A stretch of 41,492 nt of DNA, taken from an uncultured bacterium. Its GTDB lineage: Bacteria; Planctomycetota; Phycisphaerae; Phycisphaerales; SM1A02. The notes beneath the pieces are model-generated. The model was given only the letters and a program-made list of their open reading frames with translations, was not told the origin of the DNA and did no database searches. The position numbers were made by a program, and so were the translations under genes. The DNA lies in contig CAIKXA010000028.1 in assembly GCA_903831295.1 (NCBI GenBank), positions 1 through 41,492 on the forward strand, read 5' to 3'. Below, piece after piece: positions 1-8,260 of the stretch; the stretch's first letter is position 1; each line of letters opens with the position of its first letter.

Positions 1-958
1 GCCACGCACGTAAATGCGCGGCATTGTCTTGCCACGGAAATTGCTTAAATTCGGCGCGCAGTGGCTCATTGGCGGTGCGCGGAAAATTACTCAGCACGTT
101 GTAGCCAAAGTCGCGCCAACCAAGCTCGGCGCGAAATTTTTCGGCGTTGTCGCGAAATGTTTTTGTCTCATCGTTCATGCGCGTTTGCGTTGCCAGCCAC
201 ACGCGGCGCACGGAAATTTCACCAAAGTGCAAATGCGCGCTCAACAAACTTGTGCCGCGAACGCCTGGAACATCGCGGCCCACGCTGTAGTCGCCAACCG
301 CTTGCTTTAAAAATGCCCGCACGTTGGCCGCGCCGCCAGCCTCGCCAGGCGTCCACGCGTCGGCAAGGCCTTTTATCCATGGCTTGTTGGGTAGCAATTG
401 TAAATCGGAAAGTTCAAGCGACTTGGGCCATTGCGTTGGCGGCGTGATTTTTGTGGGCGCGGTGCGCGGCGCATCAGGCGCGGCAAGCGAGCGACAATTT
501 TTCCAGAAGGGCGTGAATACTTTGTAGGCCAAACCGCTGCCTGTACGAATGACATCTGGATTAAACAACAAAGAAGATTCAAAGCGATGCAGCGAAATTC
601 CGCGCGACTGCGCCGCGGTTTGCAAGGCTTCTTCTTGCTCGCGCACCCATGGCTCATAGCGGCGGTTGAAAGTGATTGATGTGGCACCACTTTCTTTGGC
701 AAGCGCCATTAACTCTTTCACAGTGTCGCCACTGCGCAAGATCAAGCGCGAACCCTTGGCGCGCAGCGATGCGTCAAGCGACTTGAGGGATTCATGCAGC
801 CACCATTTGCTTGCGCCAGCGGGCGCCCATTTGCCTTCACGCGCAATGTCTAGGCAATACACCGGAATCACGGCGTTGCCAGCGGCCACGGCAAAACCTA
901 ATGCGGGTTGATCATCAAGTCGCAAATCAAGTTGAAACCAAACAATGGTCGCGCTCAT
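1..958 (-). CDS. phrB: Deoxyribodipyrimidine photolyase / cryptochrome family, C-terminus cut by window edge
   Basis: Light-driven repair of cyclobutane pyrimidine dimers with FAD and an antenna chromophore is the family role. The minus-strand reading frame starts MSATIVWFQLDLRLDDQPAL, which is the N-terminal photolyase alpha/beta (Rossmann-like) domain, and continues to ELGWRDFGYNVLSNFPR, the start of the helical FAD-binding domain. It runs off the left edge, so the C-terminal FAD pocket and catalytic tryptophans cannot be seen. About 319 residues are present, while the family usually has 430-500. The start ATG (958-956) shares one base with the TAA of the upstream epimerase gene (TAATG), so the two are almost certainly co-transcribed and translationally coupled. 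A cryptochrome without repair activity cannot be excluded from this part. Confidence 0.93.
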   Translation of the reverse strand, partial: MSATIVWFQLDLRLDDQPALGFAVAAGNAVIPVYCLDIAREGKWAPAGASKWWLHESLKSLDASLRAKGSRLILRSGDTVKELMALAKESGATSITFNRRYEPWVREQEEALQTAAQSRGISLHRFESSLLFNPDVIRTGSGLAYKVFTPFWKNCRSLAAPDAPRTAPTKITPPTQWPKSLELSDLQLLPNKPWIKGLADAWTPGEAGGAANVRAFLKQAVGDYSVGRDVPGVRGTSLLSAHLHFGEISVRRVWLATQTRMNDETKTFRDNAEKFRAELGWRDFGYNVLSNFPRTANEPLRAEFKQFPWQDNAAHLRAW

Positions 959-2415
959 TATTTTTCCGTGGTTGAAGTGGAATTCTTTTTCATTCTGCCC
1001 AATTCAAATCGCAATACGGATTCTAATTTGGGAAAGTCAAAACGGAATCCATGCTCAAGTAATTTCTTTGGTTGCACAAACGCGCCCTGCAAAAGTAATT
1101 CTTCGCCCATCTCGCCAAAGATGGCGCGCACAACAAATGCTGGAAGTGGCGCCAAGAATGGCCGATGTAGCACGCGCGCAAGCACGCGCCCAAAGTCGCG
1201 GTTGGATAGTGGCGCAGGCGCGGTGGCATTCAGTGCGCCAGAAATATTTTCATTGTCAATCGCAAATGTGATCGCGGCGATCAAATCATCCAGCGCAATC
1301 CAGCTCATACCTTGGCGACCGCCTGCAATTGGACCGCCCGCGCCCAACAGAAATGGCGTGAGCAATTTCGCAAGCACGCCGCCTTGCGCGCTAATGACAA
1401 TGCCAATGCGCATGTGCACAACGCGAATACCCGCGTCGCTTGCGGCTTGCGTTGCCGACTCCCATTCCTTGCAAATTTGCGCCAAAAATCCCTCGCCAAG
1501 CGCGGAAGTTTCATCAAAAGGTTTGTCATCTCCTGCGCCGTAAAAGCCAACTCCGCTGGCGCAGATCAACACCTTTGGTTTATTTTTCAAACGCGCAAGC
1601 GCTTGGCACAACTGACGCGTTCCATCCACACGGCTGGAAAGAATGAGTTTCTTGCGCTGCTCGGTCCAGCGACCGCCTGCGATATTTTCACCTGCCAAAT
1701 GCACCACAGCGTCGCAGCCTTCCAATTTGGCAAGATCAAATTCGCCGCTGGTTTGATTCCAGAAAATATCGCTGTCGCGCGCACTATTTGTTGTGCGAAC
1801 AATGCGCCGCACAGTTTCGCCGGCGCAACTTAAAAAACCGGCGAGTTGCCGACCAACCATTCCAGTGGCGCCACTGATGGCCACGGTTTTGGTGGAGTGA
1901 CTTGGTCTCTCTGCGCCTCGGCGCAAATCATTGAACGTGCGCGCATGACGAAATTGAAATTGCCGGTTGAGTTCGCCGCGAATAAATCCAGCGCCAAACC
2001 AGCGACCAAGCGGCGGAAAGGGCTCTTGATAATTCACGCAATCTTCCAGCGTGCTCTTACCAGATTCAAGCGGTTGAAAGCGATGCTCGTGCACCCATTT
2101 GTGAAACGGGCCCTTCTGTTGCGTGTCGCGAAAGCCTTTGCCCGGCTCCACGCGGTCATGAATGGCGTGCCAATGAATTTTCACGGGGCCCTTGCGCAAC
2201 TCAATCACAACCAAGCTGCCATTGGCAAGTGGACCGGAAGTGCGGATCACGCGCGCATTTTCCCACGGCGGTATCAAGCGAGTGAGCGCGCCTTCACGAA
2301 AATGCCACGCCGACAATTCATCGGCGGACACGGGCATTTCACTTCGTTGATTGAGCGTGGACATGGTGGGATGAAACTGTAGGTCAATTTTACACTTGAG
2401 CATGCGCGTTGGCAT
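958..2415 (-). CDS. SRPBCC domain fused to TIGR01777-type NAD(P)-dependent epimerase
   Basis: Two-domain protein of 485 residues. Residues about 5-160 look like a START/SRPBCC domain (RLIPPWENARV and FRDTQQKGPFHKWVHEHRF are typical of the version found in front of these epimerases). Residues about 176-480 are a TIGR01777 (YfcH-like) short-chain dehydrogenase with the nucleotide-binding motif SGATGMVGRQL, then VVHLAGENIAGGRW and the active-site region ASGVGFYG. The substrate of the family is unknown. This fusion is known in several phyla, and such genes often lie beside photolyase genes, as here. The start is uncertain: ATG at 2415, 2403 and 2364 are all possible and none has a clear ribosome binding site. 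Confidence 0.9.
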   Translation of the reverse strand: MPTRMLKCKIDLQFHPTMSTLNQRSEMPVSADELSAWHFREGALTRLIPPWENARVIRTSGPLANGSLVVIELRKGPVKIHWHAIHDRVEPGKGFRDTQQKGPFHKWVHEHRFQPLESGKSTLEDCVNYQEPFPPLGRWFGAGFIRGELNRQFQFRHARTFNDLRRGAERPSHSTKTVAISGATGMVGRQLAGFLSCAGETVRRIVRTTNSARDSDIFWNQTSGEFDLAKLEGCDAVVHLAGENIAGGRWTEQRKKLILSSRVDGTRQLCQALARLKNKPKVLICASGVGFYGAGDDKPFDETSALGEGFLAQICKEWESATQAASDAGIRVVHMRIGIVISAQGGVLAKLLTPFLLGAGGPIAGGRQGMSWIALDDLIAAITFAIDNENISGALNATAPAPLSNRDFGRVLARVLHRPFLAPLPAFVVRAIFGEMGEELLLQGAFVQPKKLLEHGFRFDFPKLESVLRFELGRMKKNSTSTTEK

Positions 2416-2532
2416 TTAAAAAATCACATGACTTTTTTCCATCGCAAGCGCTTTATGCTTCGCCGATGCTTCTTGAATGGATGCAGCAACTCCAAACACA
2501 AATATCCAAAGTCATCGTAGCATTCACCACAC

Positions 2533-3111
2533 ATGGACCACTCCGCAATGATCGATCTGCGTTTGTCAGAAAGCCGCAAAGCCATTGACGCATTGGCCGC
2601 GCAGAAAGTGCGCGTGAATACTGCGATTGAATTGCTTACCAACACGCTCAAAGCCGGAGGAACGGTGTTCACCTGCGGCAATGGTGGTTCCGCCGCGGAG
2701 GCGCTGCACTTGGCGGAGGAATTGACCGGCCGCTACAAAATAAATCGCGCCGCGCTTCGGGCAATTTCATTGTGCGCCGACCCAACCGCGCTGACATGTA
2801 TTGCCAATGATTTTGGCTTTGAACAAGTGTTCGCGCGCCAACTCGAGGCGCTTGGACGCGCCGGTGATTTGCTGGTTGTGTTTTCCACCAGTGGCAAAAG
2901 CCCCAACTTGCTGCGCGTTCTAGAAGTGGCCAAGCGCTTGAACATTTCCACATTGGGACTTCTTGGCCGCGACGGCGGTCCAGCCTTGGCGCACTTCACC
3001 CACGCGCTTGTGATTGAAGGCGTGGACGGCGCCGCCATTCAAGAGGCGCATCAAATGATCATGCATATCTTGTGCGAGGCGTGCGAACACTTCAGCGCTC
3101 CTGTGCGTTGA
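2533..3111 (+). CDS. gmhA: Phosphoheptose isomerase-like SIS-domain protein (GmhA/DiaA family)
   Basis: 192 residues forming a single SIS (sugar isomerase) domain. The family converts sedoheptulose 7-phosphate to D-glycero-heptose 7-phosphate for lipopolysaccharide or S-layer sugars. Recognisable motifs are CGNGGSAAEALHLAEEL (about residues 48-64), IANDFGFEQVFARQLEALG, the phosphate-binding FSTSGKSPN, GLLGRDGG, and the zinc-ligand helix IQEAHQMIMHILCE. All signature parts of GmhA are present. DiaA, a replication-initiation regulator with the same fold, is an alternative, because no other heptose gene lies nearby. The start at 2533 is the first in-frame ATG; ATG 2560 is another option. The gene is monocistronic or leads the following gene, 63 nt downstream. 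Confidence 0.88.
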   Translation: MDHSAMIDLRLSESRKAIDALAAQKVRVNTAIELLTNTLKAGGTVFTCGNGGSAAEALHLAEELTGRYKINRAALRAISLCADPTALTCIANDFGFEQVFARQLEALGRAGDLLVVFSTSGKSPNLLRVLEVAKRLNISTLGLLGRDGGPALAHFTHALVIEGVDGAAIQEAHQMIMHILCEACEHFSAPVR

Positions 3112-3174
3112 CGGCTTTCACATGACGCGTCTGACAGATCTTGTATCTACACTTTTTGCAACTACAAAGCAACA

Positions 3175-4431
3175 ATGACAACTTCCAATCCATCATCTGA
3201 TAATACAACTGGCGATTCGTACAACTCTTCAAGCAGCGCTTCCGCCGTGCGAACAGGATCGCTCTTTGGAACCATCATGTGCCGCGGAATTGTTCCCGCG
3301 TGGTTGTTCACCGGCGCGTTGGTGAAATTGCTTGACGGCACCCCCGCGCTGCTGCCCAAGCCAGTACGCGGCATCTACACATGGATGGCTAACTTGTATG
3401 GCATGGGCGCGGAGGCGGACTTAACGCGCTTCTTTGACATAGCGCTACGCGGCACAATTTCAATGGAATTCACGCTGGCGGCCGCCATGCTCTTGTTGCC
3501 AAAATTCAGCCGCGCCCTGGCCGCGTTGGTGTTGATGCTCTTTGTGGGCATTCTTACAAGCGTGGTTATTTCTGGCGACGCAAGTTGTGGATGCTTTGGA
3601 AGCAAAGGCCCGCCACCTATCGTGGTGTTGATCATTGACGCAACATTGTTGGCGTGCGTGTTGTTGTTCAAGCCCCGGATTCCAACAACACAAGCCAAAC
3701 GAACTGGCGCGCTTGCGGGCGCGTGGGTTGCGACAAGCGCGTTCGCGGTGGCGATCACTTTTGGTTTGCCCGCAAAGATGATGGTGCAGGCGCAACCTAT
3801 TGAAAACTCGCCACCACCAACCACAGCAACTGCCTCGACAACAATTCCTAAGCCAACGACAACGAGTGCAACAAACACAAGTGCAGCTACACCAACAATT
3901 CCTGCGCCAACGACTCCAGCAAACACAAGCGCGGCCGCGCCCATTTCAAAGCAATTGCCCGCGCAAACTCCCGCAACCGCGTCATCAAGCGCGCCGTCAA
4001 GCGCATGGCCTAAACCGCCCGTGCAACTACAGCCTTATTACATGCCGCAAGTGGAGCAATGGGTTGGCAAGCCGCTGCGATCGCAACCATTGGCGGCGTT
4101 GATTCAGCAACCACTGCCCGCGAATTTGGAGCAAGGTCGATGGATTGTCATGTTCTATCGCAAAGATTGCGACCACTGCCACGAGGTGCTTGAAAAACAT
4201 TTCATGGTGAAACTGCCAGCGCCCACGTTGCTTGTTTCCATTCCAGACACTAATCCTGCGTCAGAGTTGCCAAATCCATGCTCCGAGTGCATCGAGACGT
4301 CGTTCATTAAGGGCCCAGAATATGTTGTTGGCACGCCCATTCTTCTGTCCATAGAGAATGGCATTGTGAAACGCGTGTGCATTGACTCAGAGAATCGCGA
4401 AAGCTTGGAAGCGACGTTGCAGTTTCGTTAA
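3175..4431 (+). CDS. Membrane protein: MauE/DoxX-like domain plus C-terminal thioredoxin-like domain
   Basis: 418 residues. After a Ser/Thr-rich N-terminus come about four to five hydrophobic segments (about residues 35-180) carrying CGCFG near residue 137, the pair of cysteines typical of MauE-like membrane proteins that feed electrons to disulfide chemistry. A fifth segment around residues 182-202 is followed by a low-complexity Pro/Thr/Ala/Ser linker (about 210-290). The C-terminal part has the thioredoxin-like context WIVMFYRKDCDHC, with a CxxC near residue 332 and a later CSEC. I infer one polypeptide that passes electrons from a membrane CxC pair to a periplasmic CxxC domain. The actual partner is unknown. 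It is followed by a 126-nt gap and the convergent tilS. Confidence 0.8.
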   Translation: MTTSNPSSDNTTGDSYNSSSSASAVRTGSLFGTIMCRGIVPAWLFTGALVKLLDGTPALLPKPVRGIYTWMANLYGMGAEADLTRFFDIALRGTISMEFTLAAAMLLLPKFSRALAALVLMLFVGILTSVVISGDASCGCFGSKGPPPIVVLIIDATLLACVLLFKPRIPTTQAKRTGALAGAWVATSAFAVAITFGLPAKMMVQAQPIENSPPPTTATASTTIPKPTTTSATNTSAATPTIPAPTTPANTSAAAPISKQLPAQTPATASSSAPSSAWPKPPVQLQPYYMPQVEQWVGKPLRSQPLAALIQQPLPANLEQGRWIVMFYRKDCDHCHEVLEKHFMVKLPAPTLLVSIPDTNPASELPNPCSECIETSFIKGPEYVVGTPILLSIENGIVKRVCIDSENRESLEATLQFR

Positions 4432-4538
4432 GACGTTGACAAACACGCACTCAACGACCAGCCGTTGGGTCACACAAAAGAATCCGCAACCTATTTGTGC
4501 GCGAAGCGATGAACAGTTTCCAACGCGATTGGATTTTT

Positions 4539-4561
4539 ATAAGTTTCAAGCGCAAACTTAT
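4539..4561. terminator. AT-rich hairpin between convergent genes, overlapping the tilS stop
   Basis: ATAAGTTT (4539-4546) and AAACTTAT (4554-4561) form an 8-bp stem with a 7-nt loop. It lies between the MauE-thioredoxin gene and the convergent tilS, whose stop codon is inside it. It has no strong T-run, so it may be a weak bidirectional terminator only. Confidence 0.35.
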
Positions 4562-5550
4562 TTGCATGCGTTCAACCGAACATCATGCGCGCTCACGCTG
4601 AGTGAATTTTTTCCAACGTGAAACACGCGCGGTTTGCTCACTCGATCGCGGATGGCGGCAACGACTATTTCTAATTCGCGCTCGTTCGCTTCAACGTCAA
4701 AGCGCTTCAGTGCCGTTGCAAGAAGCGCCGGTCCGTGGGCGCGCAACTGCTCGCGAGGCCATGGACCAACTCCAACCATCACGTGGCGCGCAGTTTTCTG
4801 CAGTAATCGACCGCTTTCACGCAAACGCCTGCCCGCTCGACTTGCGCGAACCGCGGCTCCTTTGTGAATGGACTCAAGCACAGGAAGAATTTGCGCGCGA
4901 ATGCGGGCGCGCGGCTTGGCCACATTGGCGTTGGTGGGGTCTTCGCACCAGGGAATATATGCGTGCGTCAACAGCGATCGTAAATCTTCGCGCGACACTT
5001 CAAGCAAAGGCCGCAATAAAATCACGCCAGATTTTAATTTTCGCCGCGTGCGCATTCCTCCAATCGCTTTTGGTCCAGCGCCGCGGGCCAACCGAAGCAA
5101 CATTGTTTCAAGTTGATCTTGCGCATGATGTGCCGTGAGCAGAGCAACAGCCCCCGCTTTCAGCGCCGCTTGGCTCAACGCCTCGTACCGATGCTTGCGC
5201 GCGCGATCAGCAACGCCAGCGCCCGCATTTGGATGAACCTGCAAAATGCTGCAAGGCACATCCATCCACGCAGCCAATCGCTGCGCAAACTCCACTTCAA
5301 GCTGGGCCTCATCGCGCAAATTGTGATTCACGGTGGCAACGCACATGTTCCAATTTCCTCGGCGTAAGACTGCCTTGGTTAACAATGCAAGCGCCGTGGA
5401 ATCCGCCCCACCACTGGCGGCAATGCAGATCATTGATCCCCTTGGGATTGCCTTGAGCGCCTTGGTCAACACCGCCGCGCACGGATGGCGCGACGCTTTG
5501 AGCAAAGCGTCAGCAAGCGGCGGAAATTCTGTCTGTTGTGCAGGCGTCAT
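4558..5550 (-). CDS. tilS: tRNA(Ile)-lysidine synthase
   Basis: TilS attaches lysine to C34 of the CAU-anticodon tRNA-Ile, so that it reads AUA and is charged with isoleucine. The protein has 330 residues. The PP-loop ATP-binding motif SGGADSTALALL lies near residues 45-56, followed by VNHNLRDEA, the HHAQDQLETMLLRLARGAG block and PWCEDPTNAN, all signature segments of the family. The long C-terminal domain of the E. coli enzyme is shortened here, as in Aquifex-type enzymes. The ATG start at 5550 follows the stop of the cobalamin-fold gene by 23 nt on the same strand, so both may be on one transcript. Confidence 0.95.
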   Translation of the reverse strand: MTPAQQTEFPPLADALLKASRHPCAAVLTKALKAIPRGSMICIAASGGADSTALALLTKAVLRRGNWNMCVATVNHNLRDEAQLEVEFAQRLAAWMDVPCSILQVHPNAGAGVADRARKHRYEALSQAALKAGAVALLTAHHAQDQLETMLLRLARGAGPKAIGGMRTRRKLKSGVILLRPLLEVSREDLRSLLTHAYIPWCEDPTNANVAKPRARIRAQILPVLESIHKGAAVRASRAGRRLRESGRLLQKTARHVMVGVGPWPREQLRAHGPALLATALKRFDVEANERELEIVVAAIRDRVSKPRVFHVGKNSLSVSAHDVRLNACK

Positions 5551-5573
5551 GCTTGCAATGTTAGTCGAGCACC

Positions 5574-6326
5574 TTACGCAACCGCGCGCATTGATCTTTG
5601 CTTGGTAGCGCTTGCCACTGGCGAACTCGCGATTTCCTTTTTTGGCTCTTGCAGTGTTGACACAAGATGCGCCGGACTTTTCGCCACACGACTGGCGCCA
5701 ATTTCCTCGGCCAAACCATCGGCGCGATTGAACACGCCGCCACCCACCACAATTTCCATGCCAGGCAACGCGTTCACGCCTTTGACCGCGTCAATGATGG
5801 CGCGAATGCTTGGGGCGTCGCTTGCCGCCGATGCGAAGAGCACCAAGAAATCTGGTCGACGCTGATGAACCTCTCCAAGAATTTCGTCATGCGACACACC
5901 ACCGCCGCCAAAAGTCACTTCAAATCCAGCGGCTTCAAGCAAGTCCGCCGCAAGTTGCCCGCCCAAATCTTCGTTTTCATTTGGTCCGCAGAACAACATC
6001 ACGCGTTGTCCGTTGCGTTGCTGACGATGGTATCCAAGTTGCAAGTGATCAACCACGTTGCGCAATGCGCGGGTTGCATAGTTGAAAGCCACTTGCTCAA
6101 TTTGATCCTTGCGTGAAAGCTTGTGCAGCGTTTCATGAATCGGCCACGCAACGCACTCCGCCATGGTCTCGCTAGAAACACCGCCAGCCAATGCGCGCGC
6201 AATAATTGCGCGAACGTCTTCGCGATTGCCTTCAATTAATTTTGGAAGAAGCCGATCGACAATCATGTCGGGCGAAAATTCGTTTGTGATTTCTGAAGTT
6301 GAATTGTTGTTCTTTGTTGCGTTCAT
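5574..6326 (-). CDS. Cobalamin-binding-fold regulator-like protein lacking the usual cobalamin ligands
   Basis: 250 residues from the ATG at 6326, chosen because GGAAG lies 8 nt upstream; an open frame continues to ATG 6425 and beyond. Residues about 20-100 resemble the four-helix cap (B12-binding_2), and about 106-215 the Rossmann-like B12-binding domain with GGGGVSHDEI and EIVVGGGVFN. The cap motif W-x9-E-H of CarH/LitR photoreceptors reads S71...F81-N82, and the DxHxxG loop reads E-N-E-D-L-G with Glu119 where the cobalt-ligating His should be. The MerR-type DNA-binding domain usual in CarH is absent in every frame I checked upstream. It probably regulates or senses without classic base-off/His-on cobalamin. 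It is divergent from ubiE. Confidence 0.75.
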   Translation of the reverse strand: MNATKNNNSTSEITNEFSPDMIVDRLLPKLIEGNREDVRAIIARALAGGVSSETMAECVAWPIHETLHKLSRKDQIEQVAFNYATRALRNVVDHLQLGYHRQQRNGQRVMLFCGPNENEDLGGQLAADLLEAAGFEVTFGGGGVSHDEILGEVHQRRPDFLVLFASAASDAPSIRAIIDAVKGVNALPGMEIVVGGGVFNRADGLAEEIGASRVAKSPAHLVSTLQEPKKEIASSPVASATKQRSMRAVA

Positions 6327-6471
6327 GATTGTGTCTTCCAAAGTGATTCGTGTAGACCTCTTGTCGAGCGAATCGAGTTGCTTCACCGCAAATCCGTGCG
6401 GCGAGAACAAATCGGACACATGCATACACAACCGCCAACACTTGCTGATAAATGAATATCGGAACCTGCAA

Positions 6472-6491
6472 TATGTGTTATACGACACATA
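6472..6491. promoter_or_regulatory. Perfect palindrome, candidate operator between divergent genes
   Basis: TATGTGT (6472-6478), six bases, then ACACATA (6485-6491) is a perfect 7+7 inverted repeat in the 250-nt region between the cobalamin-fold gene (minus) and ubiE (plus). The size and 6-nt spacer fit a dimeric helix-turn-helix regulator. No such protein is encoded next to it, so the binder is unknown. Confidence 0.5.
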
Positions 6492-6577
6492 GGCTTGAAT
6501 TTCAGCCTAAAAACAGGGTTTACGAGCCTTGTCCGCTGGCAACAAAATGAATGGCAACTCACCGTAGGATCAATGCT

Positions 6578-7354
6578 ATGACAAATGTTGGTCCTTCTTG
6601 GACCTCGGACCAATTAAATAGCGACCCGCACGCCAATCCAGAGAAGGCGACGCGCGTGCAAAGCATGTTCAGCGCCATCGCGCCAAGTTACGACCTGAAC
6701 AATCGCATTCATTCATTTGGTTTGGATCAATCATGGCGCAAGCGCACTGTGCGTGAAGTGGCCGCGCGCTTAGGTTCGCTGCGCGACAAAAATATTCTTG
6801 ATGTGGCTTGCGGCACGGGCGACCTCACCGAATTGTTTTACAAAGCTGGCGCCAATACCACTGGCGGCGACTACACACCAGCCATGTTGGAGATTGCCGA
6901 GATCAAGTCGCGCAAACTGAACAACTCAAGCGATCGCATTCGCTATGTCAACGCCGACGCCACAAAACTTGCATTCGACAACGCGACATTCGATGTAGTC
7001 ACCATCGCGTTTGGATTGCGCAATGTTTCCAACCCTGACAAAGCCATCGCGGAATTTTTTCGAGTGCTTCGTCCGGGCGGCGTGCTTGCCATTCTGGAAT
7101 TTGATCAACCGCCATCAAAGTTTGTTCGATTTTTTCACAACCTTTACACCGAGCGCATCATGCCGTTCACCGCGACACTGATCGCGCGCGATCGCTCTGG
7201 CGCGTACAAGTATTTGCCGCGCAGCGTTGCCACATTTCTTTCTCCACAGGGAATTGCTCAATTTGCCGCGTCTTCTGGCTTTGAACACATCCAGCACCAC
7301 TCGCTGACATTTGGCACATGCGCCCTCACGCTGGCCACGCGTCCTCTCGTATGA
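6578..7354 (+). CDS. ubiE: Demethylmenaquinone / ubiquinone C-methyltransferase (MenG/UbiE)
   Basis: SAM-dependent C-methylation in quinone synthesis; in a planctomycete this is expected to be the last step to menaquinone. Family signatures: VQSMFSAIAPSYDLNN near the N-terminus, the SAM motif ILDVACGTGDLTE, YVNADATKLAF, FGLRNVSNPDKAI, LRPGGVLAILEFDQP and the YKYLPRSVATF segment before the C-terminus. The ATG at 6578 has AGGAT seven bases upstream and gives 258 residues; the ATG at 6551 would add nine. The next gene begins 12 nt after its stop, so 6578-8910 is probably one operon. The quinone would serve the complex I subunits encoded further on, but they are not linked to it. Confidence 0.95.
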   Translation: MTNVGPSWTSDQLNSDPHANPEKATRVQSMFSAIAPSYDLNNRIHSFGLDQSWRKRTVREVAARLGSLRDKNILDVACGTGDLTELFYKAGANTTGGDYTPAMLEIAEIKSRKLNNSSDRIRYVNADATKLAFDNATFDVVTIAFGLRNVSNPDKAIAEFFRVLRPGGVLAILEFDQPPSKFVRFFHNLYTERIMPFTATLIARDRSGAYKYLPRSVATFLSPQGIAQFAASSGFEHIQHHSLTFGTCALTLATRPLV

Positions 7355-7366
7355 TGAAATTGAACA

Positions 7367-8260
7367 ATGCCATTTGATTCGCTCACCTATGCGTGGAATC
7401 ACTCCGAACTGCTTCGGCCCGCGCTTGAAGGCCGGTTTGCCGCTGACGCGCATTCTGGTTGGAGCCGTCTTGACACCAGCTTTGACACACTCGCGGAAGC
7501 CGTTCGCCCACTCAGTGGCGCGATTGTGTGCGGCATTCATTGCGTGACTCTTGGCGTGTGTGTTCCGCACGCGGACATCGCTTCGGCTGTTTCGCGCGAT
7601 CCATTTCGGCTTGTTGGTTTCGCCGGCATCGATCCAGTGGCGCAGGATTGGAGTCAACAACTCGCCGTGGCCCGCTCATTCAACTTGCAAGGAATTTGCG
7701 TGGCGCCCGCCGCGCAAGGCATGCATCCATCGCATCCTGAGGCCATGAAATTGTGGGAGCGCTGCCAAGCCGAAGGCCGACCCGTGATCTCGCTTCCATT
7801 AGGTACGTCCATCGGCAGCGCGCCAATTGATTTTGCCCGACCAAGCGCGTGGGATGAACCAGCGCGGCAATTTCCAAAATTAAAAATTGTCATTGGCGGA
7901 TTTGGTTGGCCATGGACGGATGAATGCCTGGCTATGTTGACGCGTCATCCGCAACTGTTCACCGAAACTTCCATGCTGGTCGCTCGACCTTGGCGATTGT
8001 TGCCGGCGCTTGCCGACGCCCAGTCACTTGGAGTGCTGGAACAAATTTTGCCTGGCAGCGGATTTCCATTTCACACGCCAAGCGCGGCTTTGCAAAGCAT
8101 TTTGACCGTAAATCGCTGGGCAAATGAGGCTGGCCCACGCCTCAGCCCGGTGTCTCTGCGCGCAATCACAGAACGCAATATCTTCAGCACATTGGGAATC
8201 AGCCCACCGCTGTTGGCGCCCAAAGAATTGACTTCAGCAAATCTAGAACAACCCCTTTGA
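7367..8260 (+). CDS. Amidohydrolase-2-like TIM-barrel protein with metal ligands missing
   Basis: 297 residues with the architecture of the amidohydrolase-related family PF04909: VGFAGIDPV, then LQGICVAPAAQG, a FPKLKIVIGG strand, and ILPGSGFPF near residue 230. In active members these places read as an H-x-H near the N-terminus, PVxIHxG, IVxxHxG and GSDfP. Here they read no HxH, PVISLPLG (139-146), IGGFG (176-180) and GSGFP (230-234). All the expected metal-binding His/Asp are therefore replaced, while the fold seems intact. I infer a pseudoenzyme or a barrel reused for another role. It lies 12 nt after ubiE and overlaps the following lipoprotein gene by TTGA. Confidence 0.72.
   Translation: MPFDSLTYAWNHSELLRPALEGRFAADAHSGWSRLDTSFDTLAEAVRPLSGAIVCGIHCVTLGVCVPHADIASAVSRDPFRLVGFAGIDPVAQDWSQQLAVARSFNLQGICVAPAAQGMHPSHPEAMKLWERCQAEGRPVISLPLGTSIGSAPIDFARPSAWDEPARQFPKLKIVIGGFGWPWTDECLAMLTRHPQLFTETSMLVARPWRLLPALADAQSLGVLEQILPGSGFPFHTPSAALQSILTVNRWANEAGPRLSPVSLRAITERNIFSTLGISPPLLAPKELTSANLEQPL

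Noticed and set aside
6327-6488. N-terminal extension of the cobalamin-fold protein as a MerR-type DNA-binding domain
   Set aside because: All three minus-strand frames were read; none shows a helix-turn-helix pattern, and the palindrome at 6472 lies inside the extension.
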